DNA from: Morchella semilibera
Lineage: Eukaryota > Ascomycota > Pezizomycetes > Pezizales > Morchellaceae
DNA: 64,000 bases
Direction of reading: 5' to 3'
Assembly: GCA_009192285.1 (NCBI GenBank)
Contig: CM018604.1
Coordinates: 2,666,001 to 2,730,000 of the forward strand
The notes under the pieces were generated by a model, which saw only the letters and a program-made list of their open reading frames with translations, was not told where the DNA came from and did not search any database. Of this stretch, positions 1 to 12,790 are shown piece after piece. The position numbers and the translations under genes were made by a program. Positions within the stretch are counted from its first letter, which is position 1. Every line of letters begins with the position of its first letter.

Positions 1-181
1 TCGGTATCATAACAGGCCCGAGGTTATTGTGGTAAAACACGTAAGTATATCAAAGAAAGAAAAAAAAAGAACAAAGCTTAAAGCTTTCAAAACTAATATC
101 ACAATTCGAATTGAACAAGCCAATGATGACCATCTCCCCAATCCCGTTAACAAAAGGCTAACATGCAAATCAAATCATTCC

Positions 182-3100
182 TCAAAAATCATCATCGTCA
201 TCACTTCCCAGCAACTCGCCTTCATCGTTGTTGACAATCGAATAATCTGCCCCTCTCGCAAATGACTGCCTGCTAGTGTACCGCCTCGTCCTGGTAAATT
301 TACCGCCAACCCAAGAGCCAATTGCCTGCAATATTGTTGGGATCGACACGACAACCGCCACGAGAGCTGCAATGACGATGATAGGATATCGGACAAAAGG
401 GCTCTGTCCGCCCGAGTCCTCCCCAAGCCTGATAGCACCGAATCGGCCATCCAATATTTTTGTCCAAACGAACCAGCCGATTCCGAAGGCAGCGGCAATG
501 GGTGTAACCACAGCAAGGAAGAGCATGAATCCCTTAGCACCACGACCCCGTTTTTTCTCAAAGTCTTCTTCATGTCCAGGGCAAGGCTTCGGTTTGGTTT
601 TTTCGAGCTCATTGCCGCCTTCGCAGGTTGAAATAGGAATGCGGCGATAGCCAGTGGGCTCGAAATATTCTATCGCGTTTTTGTCCTGTGTACAGATGGC
701 CTTGTGATCCGGAGGGCTATAACCTTTGACCAAACCACAGGTACCATCATTCTGTCGTTCATAATTGAAATCACTGCAGTGCAAGTTAGCGACTAAACCA
801 AGCCAACGCAACCTAGAAAAGCACTCGGATCACAGACCATTCAAAATCTCGCTTATCACACAGGCAATTCTTTACAATTTTATGGGTTTTTTCAAGTGAT
901 CTTCCAATATAGCAATTGTGTGACGGGATTTTGCGGGCGTATTCTGTTATGCGTCCGAACAGACAACCCGGAAGGCCTGCAGGGTGCTTCGGCGTCCAAA
1001 CTTCGAAATCGTCACTATTTGCTTCATCGCCATCCTTCAATTCACCTATGCAACATCGTTAGATCAATATTTAGGACCAATAAATTTCCGTAGAACTTAC
1101 ATTGAATATCCGTGATTCCTGTAAAATCCAGTTGGATTGTAACAAATTCATCTCCACCGCCTTCTTGTCTACCCCAAAGGATGAACTTTCTACTCGTATC
1201 ACTCGGCAATGTCGAGATATCTTTGACAACAACCTTCTCGTCCTTGTCCGCAAATATGTACTCGTGCCAGTTCTCACCCTCATCAAGGGTATATACTACA
1301 CGATCTGTTGCAGCTGTTACGTCTACGATGACGATGATGGAACCTTGGTCACCATACTCCCACATATGCTGCCCCTTTCTAACCTCATTCCACGTGATAC
1401 CGCCGTCCCTGGTCATAAAGGTATCGCCGTCTCTGTAACCTGAAAGCTCCTTTCCGACGTTCCCAACACCCAACATCAAACCGACAGCAGAACCAGATGC
1501 AAACGTGTCTCTGGGATCAATTCGCTCTGTGTAGTGATGTAAATTTAGATGACAGTCATCTACGCTTTTAGGATTGCAGGAATAGTCCTTGTTATTAGAG
1601 TCTTTCCCCACGACTTGAATATATTCCCATGTCGCTCCATCGTTATGAGTGATCAAACTTTCAAGCTTCTTTTTCTCGCCATCCAATGATTTCTCCGCAT
1701 TAGCGACACGGTTTGCGATGGCGACTCCCTCGAGGCTGTGCATTTTCTCGAAATCAACGAAGCCAAGTTCATTTCTGTTCACGGCATCAAGAGAAAGGAC
1801 GTAGTTTGTGCCGTTGGAGTTAGATTTTAGAAGACTCCCGTATTCGAATCCCTTCTTTGGGTTGACAGTCACATGCAAGAAAACAGAGTGTGTATTCGAG
1901 TCCAAGACTGTATATGCCGTTTGGTGAGGAACATTGAAGTTATGTGGGAACTTAGCCTCAGCAAAAGTATAACCATCTATCGATGCCGAAGCCTTTAGAG
2001 AAGTTTCGTCCTCATTAATACTTGCAACAACGATAAATTCGGCCATTGTCGCGTAGCCAATGATATCGCTGAAATGCTTTTTTTCATCCTCGAAAAAGTT
2101 GTCACTAGCAACAAGTTCAATGTTACCAGAGCCGTTTTCCTTCTCGTCGTGTTGGCAGAAAATCAACTTATCAGACAGGACCTTTTGCTTCTCGCCGCGA
2201 ACCCATTTGCAGGCTCCAACGTAGTTAAGTAATTTGTGCCACTCGAAACCATTGTCTTTGGTATAATAAGCAACAGCATGGCAAGTCTCTGCTTTATCGC
2301 AATCTTCCTGACCGGTCCAGATGAGCCAGTCCCTTTTTGTCGGGTGAAAATCCATTACTTGAAGGTTCCGCCTGTTCGGCTTTGAAGGTGTGCGCATTTC
2401 CTTGAAATTGCGACCGCGGTCATGGGTATACCAAACTTTGGCATCTGGCGTAATGAAATAGACGGAGTCGTAAAAGTAGGTGTTAGGGTAGATTGACACA
2501 ACATCAACATCTTCAAGAACTCGCTCCCATTTTTCACCATGATCATGAGTACGCCAAATCTCTTGTTTCTCTGTCCTCATTATAATGGTCTAGTAAAAAC
2601 ACAATAAAGTCAATTGTGTTCAAACCTGCAAATACTAGATGACCTACCTCATCCTGGGTAGAAGAGCTATCCGAGTTCTCAAGATAGTAATATTCTGCAA
2701 CGTGAGAGCCCGAAAACGATTTCTTTCTATTGACGATATCGCCACTGGACGGGGGCGCAGTAGCAGCTAGAGATGGTAAGCGTTATTCCTGAATAATTGT
2801 AAGAAATTCCTACCGTCTTTGCAACTTGTCTCCACCTTCTTTTCCATATCTATCCCACCCTCACAATTATTGCCTGGAATTTTACGATAACCACTAGATC
2901 CCATGTATGTGTCCTCAGGCTTCTTGCACTCCCCAAGCGGAACGGGAAATTTTGCACCCTTCGCCTTAACACACTTATCCTTTCTCTTCCCGTCTTCCCT
3001 AACATAATTGAAGTCGCACTCGAAATCTTCCTCTGTGCACTTGCAAACATCTTCTTGAGGCTCAGGATCCTTGTAAAGGTCGTCAATATAGCACTTCGCG

Positions 3101-5076
3101 TTTTTCTTCCGTCTCCAGTAGAACTGTTTGTGACCCATGAGACAGTCTGGCTCGCCATCGTCGTCAAGCCGGGCGTACCACTTTTCAAGATCATCATTTT
3201 TATCATTCTTATCAGACTTGCACTTACGATCAAATACGTTGGAGAAGTCAATAGAGAATGCAATAGTTCCTCGATCTCTATTGGTTCCAATAAGAGTAAA
3301 AAACAGAGATGTCGAGTCCGGCGTTGTTGTAAGTAGCCTGGCACGGACCTTTTCATCTAGCTTGACTGAATCCCAATCATCGCCATGGTTAATAGAGTAA
3401 AATACTTCATCGGTCATCTCCTCGTCGTTAATGGCTACAATAATTGAGCCAGAGCCTCCAAACTCATACTTATGAGCCTCTTTACGCACACGGTTCCAAG
3501 TGAGACCAGCATCATCCGAGAGATATAGATCGCAGTCTGTATAACTTTCAAGGGATTTGCCAGTGTTCCCAACTCCCATAAGGATCCCGGGAGCTGGGCT
3601 AGAAAAAATTCGTCCCCCATTTGCTAGGGCTGTGACCGAAAAAAGGTGAAGATCATCACCATCTTTCGTCTTAAGGGGCTTCCAGGTATCAAACTTTCCG
3701 TCATCGAAAGAGATTCTTGAAATAACCTTCTTCTGTGCTGAGCTACTCTTAGCAACTTCCTCGGCGTTATCCACTATGTTCGCTAGGATAATGCCCTGGA
3801 TATTCTGGACTTGCTCAAAATCCACATAACCCTCAGGAGCACGGTTGGTATGCTCAAGATTTCTAGTAAAATATGTTCCATTAGAGTTGCTGGTAAACAG
3901 AGTGCCCATTGGGTTCATAGGTTTCGTCGTAAGAACGTCCACCTGGATGCTATACGGTGTTGATTCCAAAATGGTATAGGCGTCCTCTTTGAGCCCGCCA
4001 TGGTCATGGGGAACTCTGCGCGGTCCCAATTGACTGTATCATCAGTAACATAGCTACATATAGCTCATTAGTGTCATAATACATCACAGGGATACGGGAG
4101 GTACAACATACAGCGCCATTTCATCTGTTCCTTTGCTCTTGACGGCGGCAACAATAAACTTCTGTACTCCAGCGATACCGGCTAGCCCATCAACAGTACT
4201 ATAACCATTTAACTTGGGCTCAACCTCGGAAGTAAAGAAATCGTCCGAAACAACTAGCTTGCGGTGTTCCGGAAGGGAATCTTTGCCATTGACAATACAA
4301 ACTATAGTGTAGTCCTTTGCTTCGCTGAAGATTTCCGTACCACGAGCAAAGATACAGCTATGAGTGTCGTCTCGAAGTTGCTTCATATCGCTGTCGAAAC
4401 CATCCTTTGTGTAGTACGTCTGAAAGGCGACACCCATTAGTACCATTTAGGTAGAGGAGCCTAGAAAATGAACAAACTTACCACTTCCTTGCAATTGAGT
4501 CCAAAGAAATCATCATCCTCGCAGATCCTACCGGCATAGAGAATTAAGTTTGGTTTCTCCGCATGAAATGAGAACGCCGGCTGAGTATAAGATGCTGGGT
4601 ATTTTGCCTTGAACTTCTGCCAGCTCTTTCCTTGATTTCTGGTGTACCAATGCTCGGTATCTTGTCCCAGAATGAAGGCCCGCTTCTTATCAAATGGATG
4701 TTCAATCAAATCCCATGCATCACCCTCTGGGATATCTTGTACTTTTTGCCATTTTTTCCCATCATTGTCTGACCGCCAAATGTTTCCAGCCTTTGCATCT
4801 AATGTTAATATGACCTACATCTCAGTCAGCCAGCAACCCCGCACAGGGCGGAAGATTGATAAAATATTACCGAACTATCATCGAAATAAAAGAATATAGC
4901 AGGTATATTATCAAATTCCTTTGAATTCACTTCAGGACCTTTAGCATAGGCAGCCTAGAAAGCAGGTCATATTCTATCAGCTATCAAATAATACATTTGG
5001 TGAAAATTTATTATCGTTGAGTGCCTACAGTAGATAGTAGCGCAGCTGCGAGCGGCCAAACCCTCAGCAGTTGCAT
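182..5076 (-). CDS. vps10: Vps10-type sorting receptor (sortilin family)
   Basis: Late-Golgi receptor that carries vacuolar hydrolases such as carboxypeptidase Y to the endosome and recycles. I place the start at 5076 because it opens a signal peptide (MQLLRVWPLAAALLST) that splices to AYAKGPEVNSKEFD. Two Vps10 beta-propeller plus cysteine-rich 10CC modules follow: the first around 4810-2800 (Asp-box-like LTWNRVRKE, GSGSIIV; Cys-rich block near 3240-2820 ending CEGGIDMEKK), the second around 2640-620 (ITWNEVRKG, QGSIIVIVD; CEGGNELEKT). Two hydrophobic segments (MLFLAVVTPIAAAFGIGWFV and PIIVIAALVAVVVSIPTI) and a short cytosolic tail ending in an acidic cluster after EGELLG follow, as in other filamentous fungal Vps10 proteins. 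At least seven short introns interrupt it. Exon joins were only partly resolved by eye; the family assignment is firm. Confidence 0.93.
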
Positions 5077-5976
5077 ATTGGGCGATTTGACAGAGGGGAA
5101 AGAGCGTTGTTAGGCCGCCGATCACAAAATTTGAAGCTGTTGGCCCGAGCACAGATATCGGTAAGTTCGAGGAGAGGGTGGCGAAGTTCACCCCGAGAAA
5201 AGGACACGATGTGATGGAAGCTTGTTGATGTCTTTTTAAGATATGCAGCTTGGGGCGAGTCTCACTTAAAGTAAAGTGAGGTCGTGGTAGTGATAGGTAC
5301 AACGGATGGGGATGAAGATACGTTGCTAGAGGTGGGGTCTACTGATAGAAAGGTGGTGGGTTTGAGGTTGCTTGAGTCTTACTGCGGCTGCGGCTGAGGC
5401 CACTGATGCGACGCGTAGGATGGTGACTTTTGACTAATAGCAGCTTAGGTGGTGGTGACCGCATTTAGCGGCCTGCAGCAACATCCTGGCCTGACCTCGC
5501 CATATGAGCCGTTAGAAACTTGAGTTTCGTTATTTTTGTTTTTAGGCCAGGCACTGTTTCAAGAGTATGTACCTGCATGATATTGGAACGCTTACAAAGG
5601 AATTGAACCTCTCTTCATATGGGAGGTTTAATCATGTGACTCATCACTTGAGGCTCCTGATATTTTGCTACCCAAGCTTTTGCTCTCACGCCCAGAATTA
5701 TATATAGAGCTTCATAGCTACAAGTAAGTACCCGCCCCCGAGTAAAAACAAAGCGAAAGCCTTGGATCGGTGAACAGCCTTATTTTGAAAGACTCGCCCT
5801 GAGTACCAACACATGAGGTAACAAGACAGGTGTAGGGCATGAAATAAAGCTCCTTAGATAGCTGCCAGAAACGAAGCACAACGCCCACTAAAATGCACCC
5901 CAGTATGCGCCAAAAAAAATGAACACCGAATGGCTAAAAGAGCCCAAAAAGACCGACGCAAGGGGGAATCAAAGAA
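5077..5976. other. Intergenic: VPS10 promoter side and downstream flank of coiled-coil gene
   Basis: About 0.9 kb upstream of the VPS10 start and downstream of the coiled-coil gene's stop. It holds a G-rich stretch at 5280-5480 and no supported gene. I see no transposon or strong inverted repeat. Confidence 0.6.
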
Positions 5977-7043
5977 TTATAGTTCACGAGAGGCTCCTTC
6001 CGGAAGAAACTTGGCCTCTGGGGTTGATGTTTGGCCGCCGTATACCTCTTGTACCACGATGGGCTCTTTAGAGGCCTCATGGGTCTGGGACAGCTCTACC
6101 TCGTTTCCAGCCGTAGCCAAAAGCCATAATATCACCAAGATAGATATGAAGCCCCATAGTAATCGTATTCTCCCTAAACCGGTATTAGTAACATTCTCCA
6201 CAACTCACAAAACTGTTTGGAGTAAAAACACATACGGGAGGCTCTCTGCTTCCACACAAGCTCCATCTCCTGCTGCTTATCGATTTTTTCCTGCACTTTA
6301 TCCAGTCTCTTCCGGTAAGCCTTTACCTTCATCTTCTCCGCCTCAAGCCGTTCCTGAAGCTTCTGGATCGAAACCAGTTCTTCTTGGAACCTTTTGATCC
6401 CTTTTATCTGGGACGAAAATTCTTTCCGGCAGCCCACATCACCATCATCAAATTGCTTGAGGACATCTTCTGCTGCGCTTCCAAGATGTTTAAGCTGTTC
6501 GCCCATCAGACGAATCTCCTGCAATTTCCGCGATACCGCGGAATAGGTAGTCTGTAAACGTTGCATTTGTCGTTTACTTGTTTCTTGAAGGTCGCGAACG
6601 GCGGTTGAGACTTCTCTGCATAAAAGATTAGAGTGTGAGTTGACGAGGCAAACAAACATCACGAACACTTACAGCTGTTGCTCCGACTGTAAGTGTAGTG
6701 AGGGTTTCCCTTCCCTTTCCCTTTCCCTTTCCCTCTCCCTCTCCCCCTCCCTCTCCCTCTCCCCCTCCCTCTCCCCCTCCCTCTCCCCCTCCCCCTCCCC
6801 CTCCCTCTCCCTCTCCATTTCCTTCTCTCGCTCCCCCTCCTGCTTGTCTGCTATCTCGGTCTGTAACGAGTCTTTCCGGCTCATAGGCTGTGAGTTTATA
6901 TCTCTGTGATCCTCCATTTCTAGCTCCGTTGCTCTGGTACGCTCATCGTAGTTTCTGTGATGGTGGCGTTTGAAGTTGAGTGTGCCTGAATGAGTGTTGG
7001 AGCGTATCAGAGGTGCAGGGGGTTTGATCTTGAAATCCCCCAT
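5977..7043 (-). CDS. Coiled-coil protein with C-terminal membrane segment, function unknown
   Basis: Three exons read cleanly. Exon 1 runs from 7043 (MGDFKIKPPAP) to QSEQQ. Exon 2 (from about 6616) starts LEVSTAVRDLQETSKRQMQR and is almost entirely heptad-like coiled coil (LEAEKMKVKAYRKRLDKVQE). Exon 3 (about 6178) carries one hydrophobic segment (LLWGFISILVILWLLATAG) followed by a roughly 45-residue acidic tail. This topology suggests a membrane-anchored coiled-coil protein of the nuclear envelope, ER or another membrane. Exon 1 contains a long Glu/Arg/Gly run encoded by a hexanucleotide microsatellite. I do not recognise the family, so no function is given. Confidence 0.72.
6711..6823. repeat. 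CCCTTT/CTCTCC/CCCTCC hexanucleotide tract inside an exon
   Basis: A nearly uninterrupted pyrimidine hexamer tract on the + strand. On the - strand it lies in exon 1 of the coiled-coil gene and reads as Glu-Arg/Glu-Gly dipeptides without a stop. Unit changes of 6 bp keep the frame, so length polymorphism between strains is likely. Confidence 0.9.
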
Positions 7044-8593
7044 GTTCGTTGGTTATGATTTGTTTGTGGGTAGGTATGGTGAGAGACGACAGGCTGTTGT
7101 TCAACTCTAGGGGGAAGGGGGCAGGCACATGCTTTCTCCCACAATCTCGGTAACTAGAGTAGGCTTTGCAGGTTGATATGTAGTTGGTCATTAAAGGTTC
7201 GTAAGGGGGAGTGGTGTAGGCTTAACCATGAAGAGGCTCCTACCGATACTAGTGTAATCTGGGGTATTGGATCAGCCTCAGGCACCGATACCACGCTACA
7301 GTGACATGCATGCAGCATCAGTTAATATCTTCGAAAAGTATTGGCCTCATCGTTGCAGATATACAGCGCCAGACATAAGCAACCGCGACGAAGCCAAAAT
7401 CACCCATTTTTCAAATTTCTCTATAGCCAATAAGTTTAAGATATTAACATACAGGACTTTTTGTGATATACAGATTAACTGCCAGAATATAGCCCTATGG
7501 AGCGGTAAATGTGTCAAAAGCAACGGTGGTATAAGCACTGAATTTCAGTCCTTTTTCCAGTATAAATGCTGACTTTCAGTCTTTATCCTGCATTATCATT
7601 AATACCAACAGTTTCACACCGGTGGTAAAATAGCTACCACTGGTGGTGAAATTCCCCACTGGTGGACAATGTTCATATATACTGGCATTATTAGCCCTTT
7701 TGGCCAAAAGGTCTGTGCTTTTATCCATTTTAATGTATAAATGCTGGTATTATTTTCACTCTGACACGTTTACCGCACCATACATTTGGGCACTAATGGT
7801 AAACCATTTTAGTTAAGTGTTCTTGAGAATTATGCCACATTTGGGGATTTGGAATTTCAAAGCCATTCAGCTCCCCCAATATTTGATGAATACATGTAGA
7901 GTTATATTTCGGAAACGGGGGTTTTGATAGTATTAGTACATGTATCTTTCAGGCCTGATGGTTTCATGGCTTGGTGAGAAGAATTGAGAGCTGGGTAAAC
8001 CGTCAATTTTGGCACGAAGATGGTAGGGGATATATACATGTATCTATATGTATAAGTACCTCTAGGAATTTAGTATGTGCCCTTAAAGTATTATGCTATA
8101 AATAGTGGTGTATAAATGTGGATAGCTACATGTATATGTATAGTATCAACCTATTGTTGGGGGGGTACAAGCAAGAATTCCACTAGAAGAGGAGGTTCAG
8201 TGTTTAGCGGCATAGATTACCCAATGATCCCCCTCGTAGCCATAATAGAGCTACGCCTTTAATACGCCGTGCAAATATCTTGTTCCAGTATGTGACACTG
8301 AGTTCCACTTGGTAGGTGATGAGCTTGCGTTGCAGAATACTCAGCCAAAGCATATAGCTAAAAAATGTTGAAGCCATGGCCAGTGTGTTTGATATACCAA
8401 GTACACGTATAGAGGCGCCTTTCGTCACCAATTTACACTCGTGCTCGCGGTCGCGCCGAGCAGCCGAACGAAAGCCTTTTATAATATCTGGAGAAATTAT
8501 CCTGTTGCGCAACAGGTACATACAACTTTTCGGAATATCGTACAAGGGAAGATAGAAAAAGCCTAGGAAAGAAGAATGAGAGGTGATAAACAA
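7044..8593. other. Intergenic between coiled-coil gene and CGR1
   Basis: No gene is supported here. At 7613-7673 there is a cluster of near-palindromic CACC-GGTGG and CCACTGGTGG boxes that can fold back on each other. The phrase GTATAAATGCTG recurs near 7560 and 7736. TACATGTA motifs occur near 8061 and 8130. Otherwise featureless. Confidence 0.5.
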
Positions 8594-9167
8594 TCACCTC
8601 TCCTTCAATGCTTTGTTCCTCTTCTCACGTCTCTTTAACCTCTCTACTCTCTTGGCATGCATCTTCTCCGCAAGCTTCTCGTATCTCTCCTTCTCTATTT
8701 TTACTTCCCGTTTCGCCTTCAGGGCTGATATCCGTGCCTGCATACATTATGTATTCGTAAACTTTCATATCAATAGCCCGGAGGTAGTAACTAATACGTA
8801 CCACTCTAGCAGCTTCCTTCTCGTCTTTGAGTTCCTTTTCCCTGGCTTTCATAGCGGACAATGCTTTTCGCTCTTCAAGACGGGCTTCCCACGTCTTGCT
8901 TGCACCAGCCTTGAGTCTAAAGGCTTTCTTTGCGGGTTTCCATTGCTTTCCTAGTTGATTAGATATGTCAGTGCTATTACCGTGTCTTTTTTTTTTTTTT
9001 TTGATTGAAGTTGTTTCTCCGGGGGTGTAGGGAATAATGCGAGAAAATATGCGATAGAATAGATCCACATGGAGAGGCGAAATACCATTCTTTCGGGCGC
9101 CAGCGATGGGCTCAATAGAGGCACCAACGGTCTCCTGCGCTGTAGGAGCAGCTCCCATCTCGGTCAT
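8594..9167 (-). CDS. cgr1: rRNA-processing protein Cgr1
   Basis: Small, highly charged nucleolar protein needed for 60S subunit rRNA processing. Three exons (9167-9086, 8950-8802, 8737-8594; 375 nt) give 124 aa in an uninterrupted frame. The family signature is complete: [15 protein letters not shown], then [20 protein letters not shown], and the basic C-terminal helix [21 protein letters not shown] chose the Met at 9167 ([15 protein letters not shown]) because Cgr1 proteins have only a short variable leader before the KNGKQW block. An in-frame Met at 9356 would add 63 unconserved residues. It is divergent from the ornithine carrier gene, and the start codons are 1.0 kb apart. Confidence 0.92.
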
Positions 9168-10176
9168 ATTCGTTTTTCTTTGGGACTCGGCGTGTTCTGG
9201 TCCGTCTTTTCTCGGTGTAGAGGATGAATGGATGGAGGATGATTTCTCGATCTTGGCCATACGTGACATAACCCTGCGGCTAGCGTGCCCTACAGCTCTC
9301 GTTGCTACCGTGGTGTGCTGCCAGAGCAAAAAGATACAAGGGCCTGTTGCAACCATGACTGTTAAGGAGCCTATTTCGGTTCTTAATAAAGTAAAGAAAA
9401 GAGGTTAACCCTCGCAGTTACGTATGCGCAACACAAGTAACGTCGTGACACCGTGACAATGGCCGTAGCTAGAGACTTACCCCTACCCCCGTAGTACTTC
9501 CTAACATTGAGTGCAAAGAAGTATTGGTGGGGGTACTGCTGCATGGGCAGAAATTAATTCAGGATGTTGCTAATAGAATCTCATCAGATGATCAGATTTG
9601 ATATGATTAACTAGGGCCTGTGCCGTTTTATCTGATCTCATGCATCGCCGCCTTTCCTTTGTGGGTGAGGTGGGGGGGAATTACAGCTGCCAGGAACGAG
9701 AAAATTTGCAAGTGGCTTACCTTCCCCCCCCCCCCAATTCACTTCCCCGATATGTATCGGAGAGGTTTGGAGTCTCCCTATATTGTGCTCATTGATACAT
9801 GTAGTTGTGTTGTGTTTAAGCAGAGGCAAGGTCAGGGTTTATTTTCCTGCACAAATAATCCCTCGACCGTCAGCGGTACCATCACTCATCAGAGCGACGT
9901 TTCGCTGCCAAAGCGTACCTCCTTCTCCAGTTCATCATATAAACAAAAGGAGATCCCTTCTACTTCTCCTTCCCTATTGCAACCGTTTTCCCTTTCGTTT
10001 TTCTTTCTTTCTTTTCTACTTTCTGTTCTATTACATCAATATACTATGACATCTACTTGATAGCTCTCTTTATTCTCTTTTTATTGTGGTGAAATCATTA
10101 CCAGCACTTTCAGTATAAATTTCTCGTACCCATCTGCAAGATAACTGGACCCATAAACCATAAAAGTATCGTACCA
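9168..10176. other. Divergent promoter region between CGR1 and the ornithine carrier
   Basis: About 1 kb shared upstream region. It contains a poly-C run near 9725 and a long CT-rich tract at roughly 9945-10035 just upstream of the carrier start, typical of fungal promoters. No gene is supported. Confidence 0.6.
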
Positions 10177-11412
10177 ATGTCTGAGGAACGCATTCTCCTC
10201 GATGTCGCAGCAGCGGCCAGCGTTCATCCAGAGGCTGCAGCCCTCACTGGCTTCAAGGACATATTGTTCGGTTCGGTGAGTCCGTTAGCACCGTAAATTT
10301 AACCACCCCCGAAGCTCATAAGAACTGCGCAGATGGCTGGAATGATTGGAAAGACTATTGAGTACCCATTCGACACTGTGAAGGTATATCCGCTGTGAAA
10401 ATTCCACATGAAGACAAATCATTCACCCCCGGTCCTGCAGGTACGGTTACAATCGCAGCGTGACGATGCTCCACTGCGATACCGTGGGCCTCTCGACTGC
10501 TTTCGGCAAACAGTGGCACAGGATGGGATTCGGGGCCTTTACCGTGGGATCTCGTCGCCTCTTGTAGGAGCTGCTGTTGAGAACTCAGCACTGTTCTTTA
10601 GTGTAGGTAGACCGTGTACCACATCTCAATTACATCGCAACTGATTATATGAGACCATAGTACAATATCGCGCAAAAATCGGTTAAAAAGACCCTCTATC
10701 CAGAGATCCCAGAGAGTGATAAACTCCCTCTCAATGCGCTAGTCTTTTGCGGTGCTGCCTCGGGCGCATTCGCCTCCTTTATCCTTACTCCGATCGAACT
10801 CATCAAATGTAAAATGCAAGTGCAGACAATTGGGTTACAGCGTCCTATCTCGTCCGGAGCCATTCCTAGCGCAACAGCAGGAATTCACACTGCTGCAGTC
10901 CGCCATGCGGGGCCTATTGCGCTTATTGGCGAGGTGTACCGTGTGTATGGGGTGCGCGGGTTTTGGCACGGCCAATTTGGGACCTTTCTTCGGGAGACTG
11001 GAGGAAGTGCAGCGTGGTTTGGAAGTTATGAATATACGAGTGGGATTTTGCGTGGTTTGAGTGGGAAGAAAACAAACTCTGCTGGGGAGCAGATGATTGC
11101 CGGTGCTACTGGTTTGTCATCTTTCTATTTTCATCGTATGTCGTTATGATGCTAACGGTATACATACCAGCGGGTGTAAGTTACAACTTCATATTCTACC
11201 CCGCGGACTCGGTAAAGTCACGTATGCAGACCGAAGCCATTGGTGCTAAGGGTGACAAGATGGACTCCTTCTTCACCGTCGCGAGGAAGATGTATCAGGC
11301 CGGCGGCATCAAGCCAATGTATAGAGGCTGTGGCATCACATGCATGAGGAGCGCACCCTCTTCAGCTATTATCTTCCTGGTCTATGAGAGCTTAAAGTCG
11401 TACTTCGCTTGA
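10177..11412 (+). CDS. arg-13: Mitochondrial ornithine carrier (ARG-13/ORT1 type)
   Basis: Inner-membrane solute carrier exchanging ornithine and related basic amino acids between matrix and cytosol, linking the mitochondrial and cytosolic halves of arginine synthesis. Five exons (10177-10275, 10333-10383, 10441-10602, 10661-11111, 11171-11412; 1005 nt) give 334 aa in frame. All three carrier signatures are present: [24 protein letters not shown] and [12 protein letters not shown]. The third repeat ends [16 protein letters not shown], the Arg-containing matrix-side block typical of the ORT1/ARG-13 branch. The substrate is inferred from family resemblance. An alternative would be another basic amino-acid or carnitine carrier. 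Confidence 0.9.
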
Positions 11413-12639
11413 TAGGCTTTAAACATTTGGTAGTTTTATTGTAGGTATTGTAGCACGGACCGGTTACTTGATGTTATTTTTCATGCGAACTGGCTGGCTA
11501 GTTATTTAGTTACATAGTTATGCGTAATACTGCTTTATATCTTGAGTTTCAATTGTTTGTATTGGCTTTGGCGTTAAAAAGGCACCAGGGGCGGCATGGA
11601 GCACAAATTGTCAAGGGTTTTCGTAAGGAATAGACAAAGATCTGGTTTATAAAATTTTTTTTAGAAAAAAAAAAGAAAAAAAATACTTGTAGTTGATAGT
11701 AGTAATAACTTGATAGTAGTTGCATCGGAATTTCCATTCCGGACCATACACTATCGGGGTGCACTGTAAGTCAACCGAGTGATCACCCGTGACCCGCAAG
11801 CTTTAGCAAATTTCCTCGTGCCCAGTCTGTGCTGTGACTCTGCAGTCTGTAAATGAAGATCAGTACATGTAGATGTGTAGCACATGTACCCAACCTATGG
11901 TAACCCTAATATTATGAGGAAACTATTCCTTGAAAAATGTGTGAATCAATAGGTCCTAGTACACCGAACGCTCGTTTTAAAATTTTTTTTTAAAAAAATC
12001 ACGTCGTTTTATCTCTAGGTAAAGTTCATAAAAAATACAGTTAATCATGCACAAACCCTTGCTTATCCCATCAACATCTGCAAATTTTTGTAGTATCTTT
12101 CCAGCCTTTCCAATTGGGGGGTCACCTATGTCACCTCCATGCGCAGTTAAAATATCCACTGTTTATCTCTAATTATGCCCGTTAGACACTTATAGCATTG
12201 AATTTGCTTTCTTGGTTAATTAAAGCGCCATCAATCGCCTTGACCGAAGTGATTTTTCGGGTAGAGACGAAGGGAGTGAATGCCGGCGGATACAATTAAT
12301 GATGTAAACAAATAGAAAAAAAAAGGGAGTGAATGCCTGTTACCCCTAAACCAGCCATGTTAATGTGAGCCCCAGTGGTGAAAGGGGATATCCTAATATA
12401 TATAGAAATAGATTTTGGTCCGATAGGGCTAGATATGTAACCTTAGTAATATAATACCTACATGTATCCCTAGCTAAATCACTTGGGCAGATGAACTTAT
12501 ACTGTAAGACTTCTTTGATATATTTTCTACTATATATTGGTCTGGCACACCCATATGCACAAATATCGTGCCCTATGGCCCGTGTAATACCCCAAACTTG
12601 GGCCCGCGAGTTGAGTTAGCTCAAATGTTGACTCAAATC

Positions 12640-12790
12640 ATTTTTCTTTGTGTTCAGGCAATTAATGGCGGGATTTAGTTCTCGGTTGGGGTATTCCATT
12701 AGGTCCTTAGGGATCGAACCCTACAAGGGAAGCTTAGATTGAAAGTACGCCGCCATAGCCTTCGGGCTGCATGCGAGTATGATATAAACA
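12640..12790 (-). repeat. Possible tRNA-derived segment (SINE head or degraded tRNA)
   Basis: On the - strand TAGGG-TTCGATC-CCTA (12709-12725) forms a perfect 5-bp T-arm with a 7-nt loop and resembles an RNA polymerase III B box. About 25 nt upstream (12745-12760) CTATGGCGGCGTAC could be a weak A box. The cloverleaf is not complete: the anticodon stem is poor and I see no matching acceptor stem. A SINE head or decayed tRNA fits better than a working tRNA gene. Confidence 0.3.

Noticed and set aside
9165-9356. Earlier in-frame Met for CGR1 at 9356
   Set aside because: Would add 63 residues not seen in the family; the Met at 9167 gives the usual short leader.
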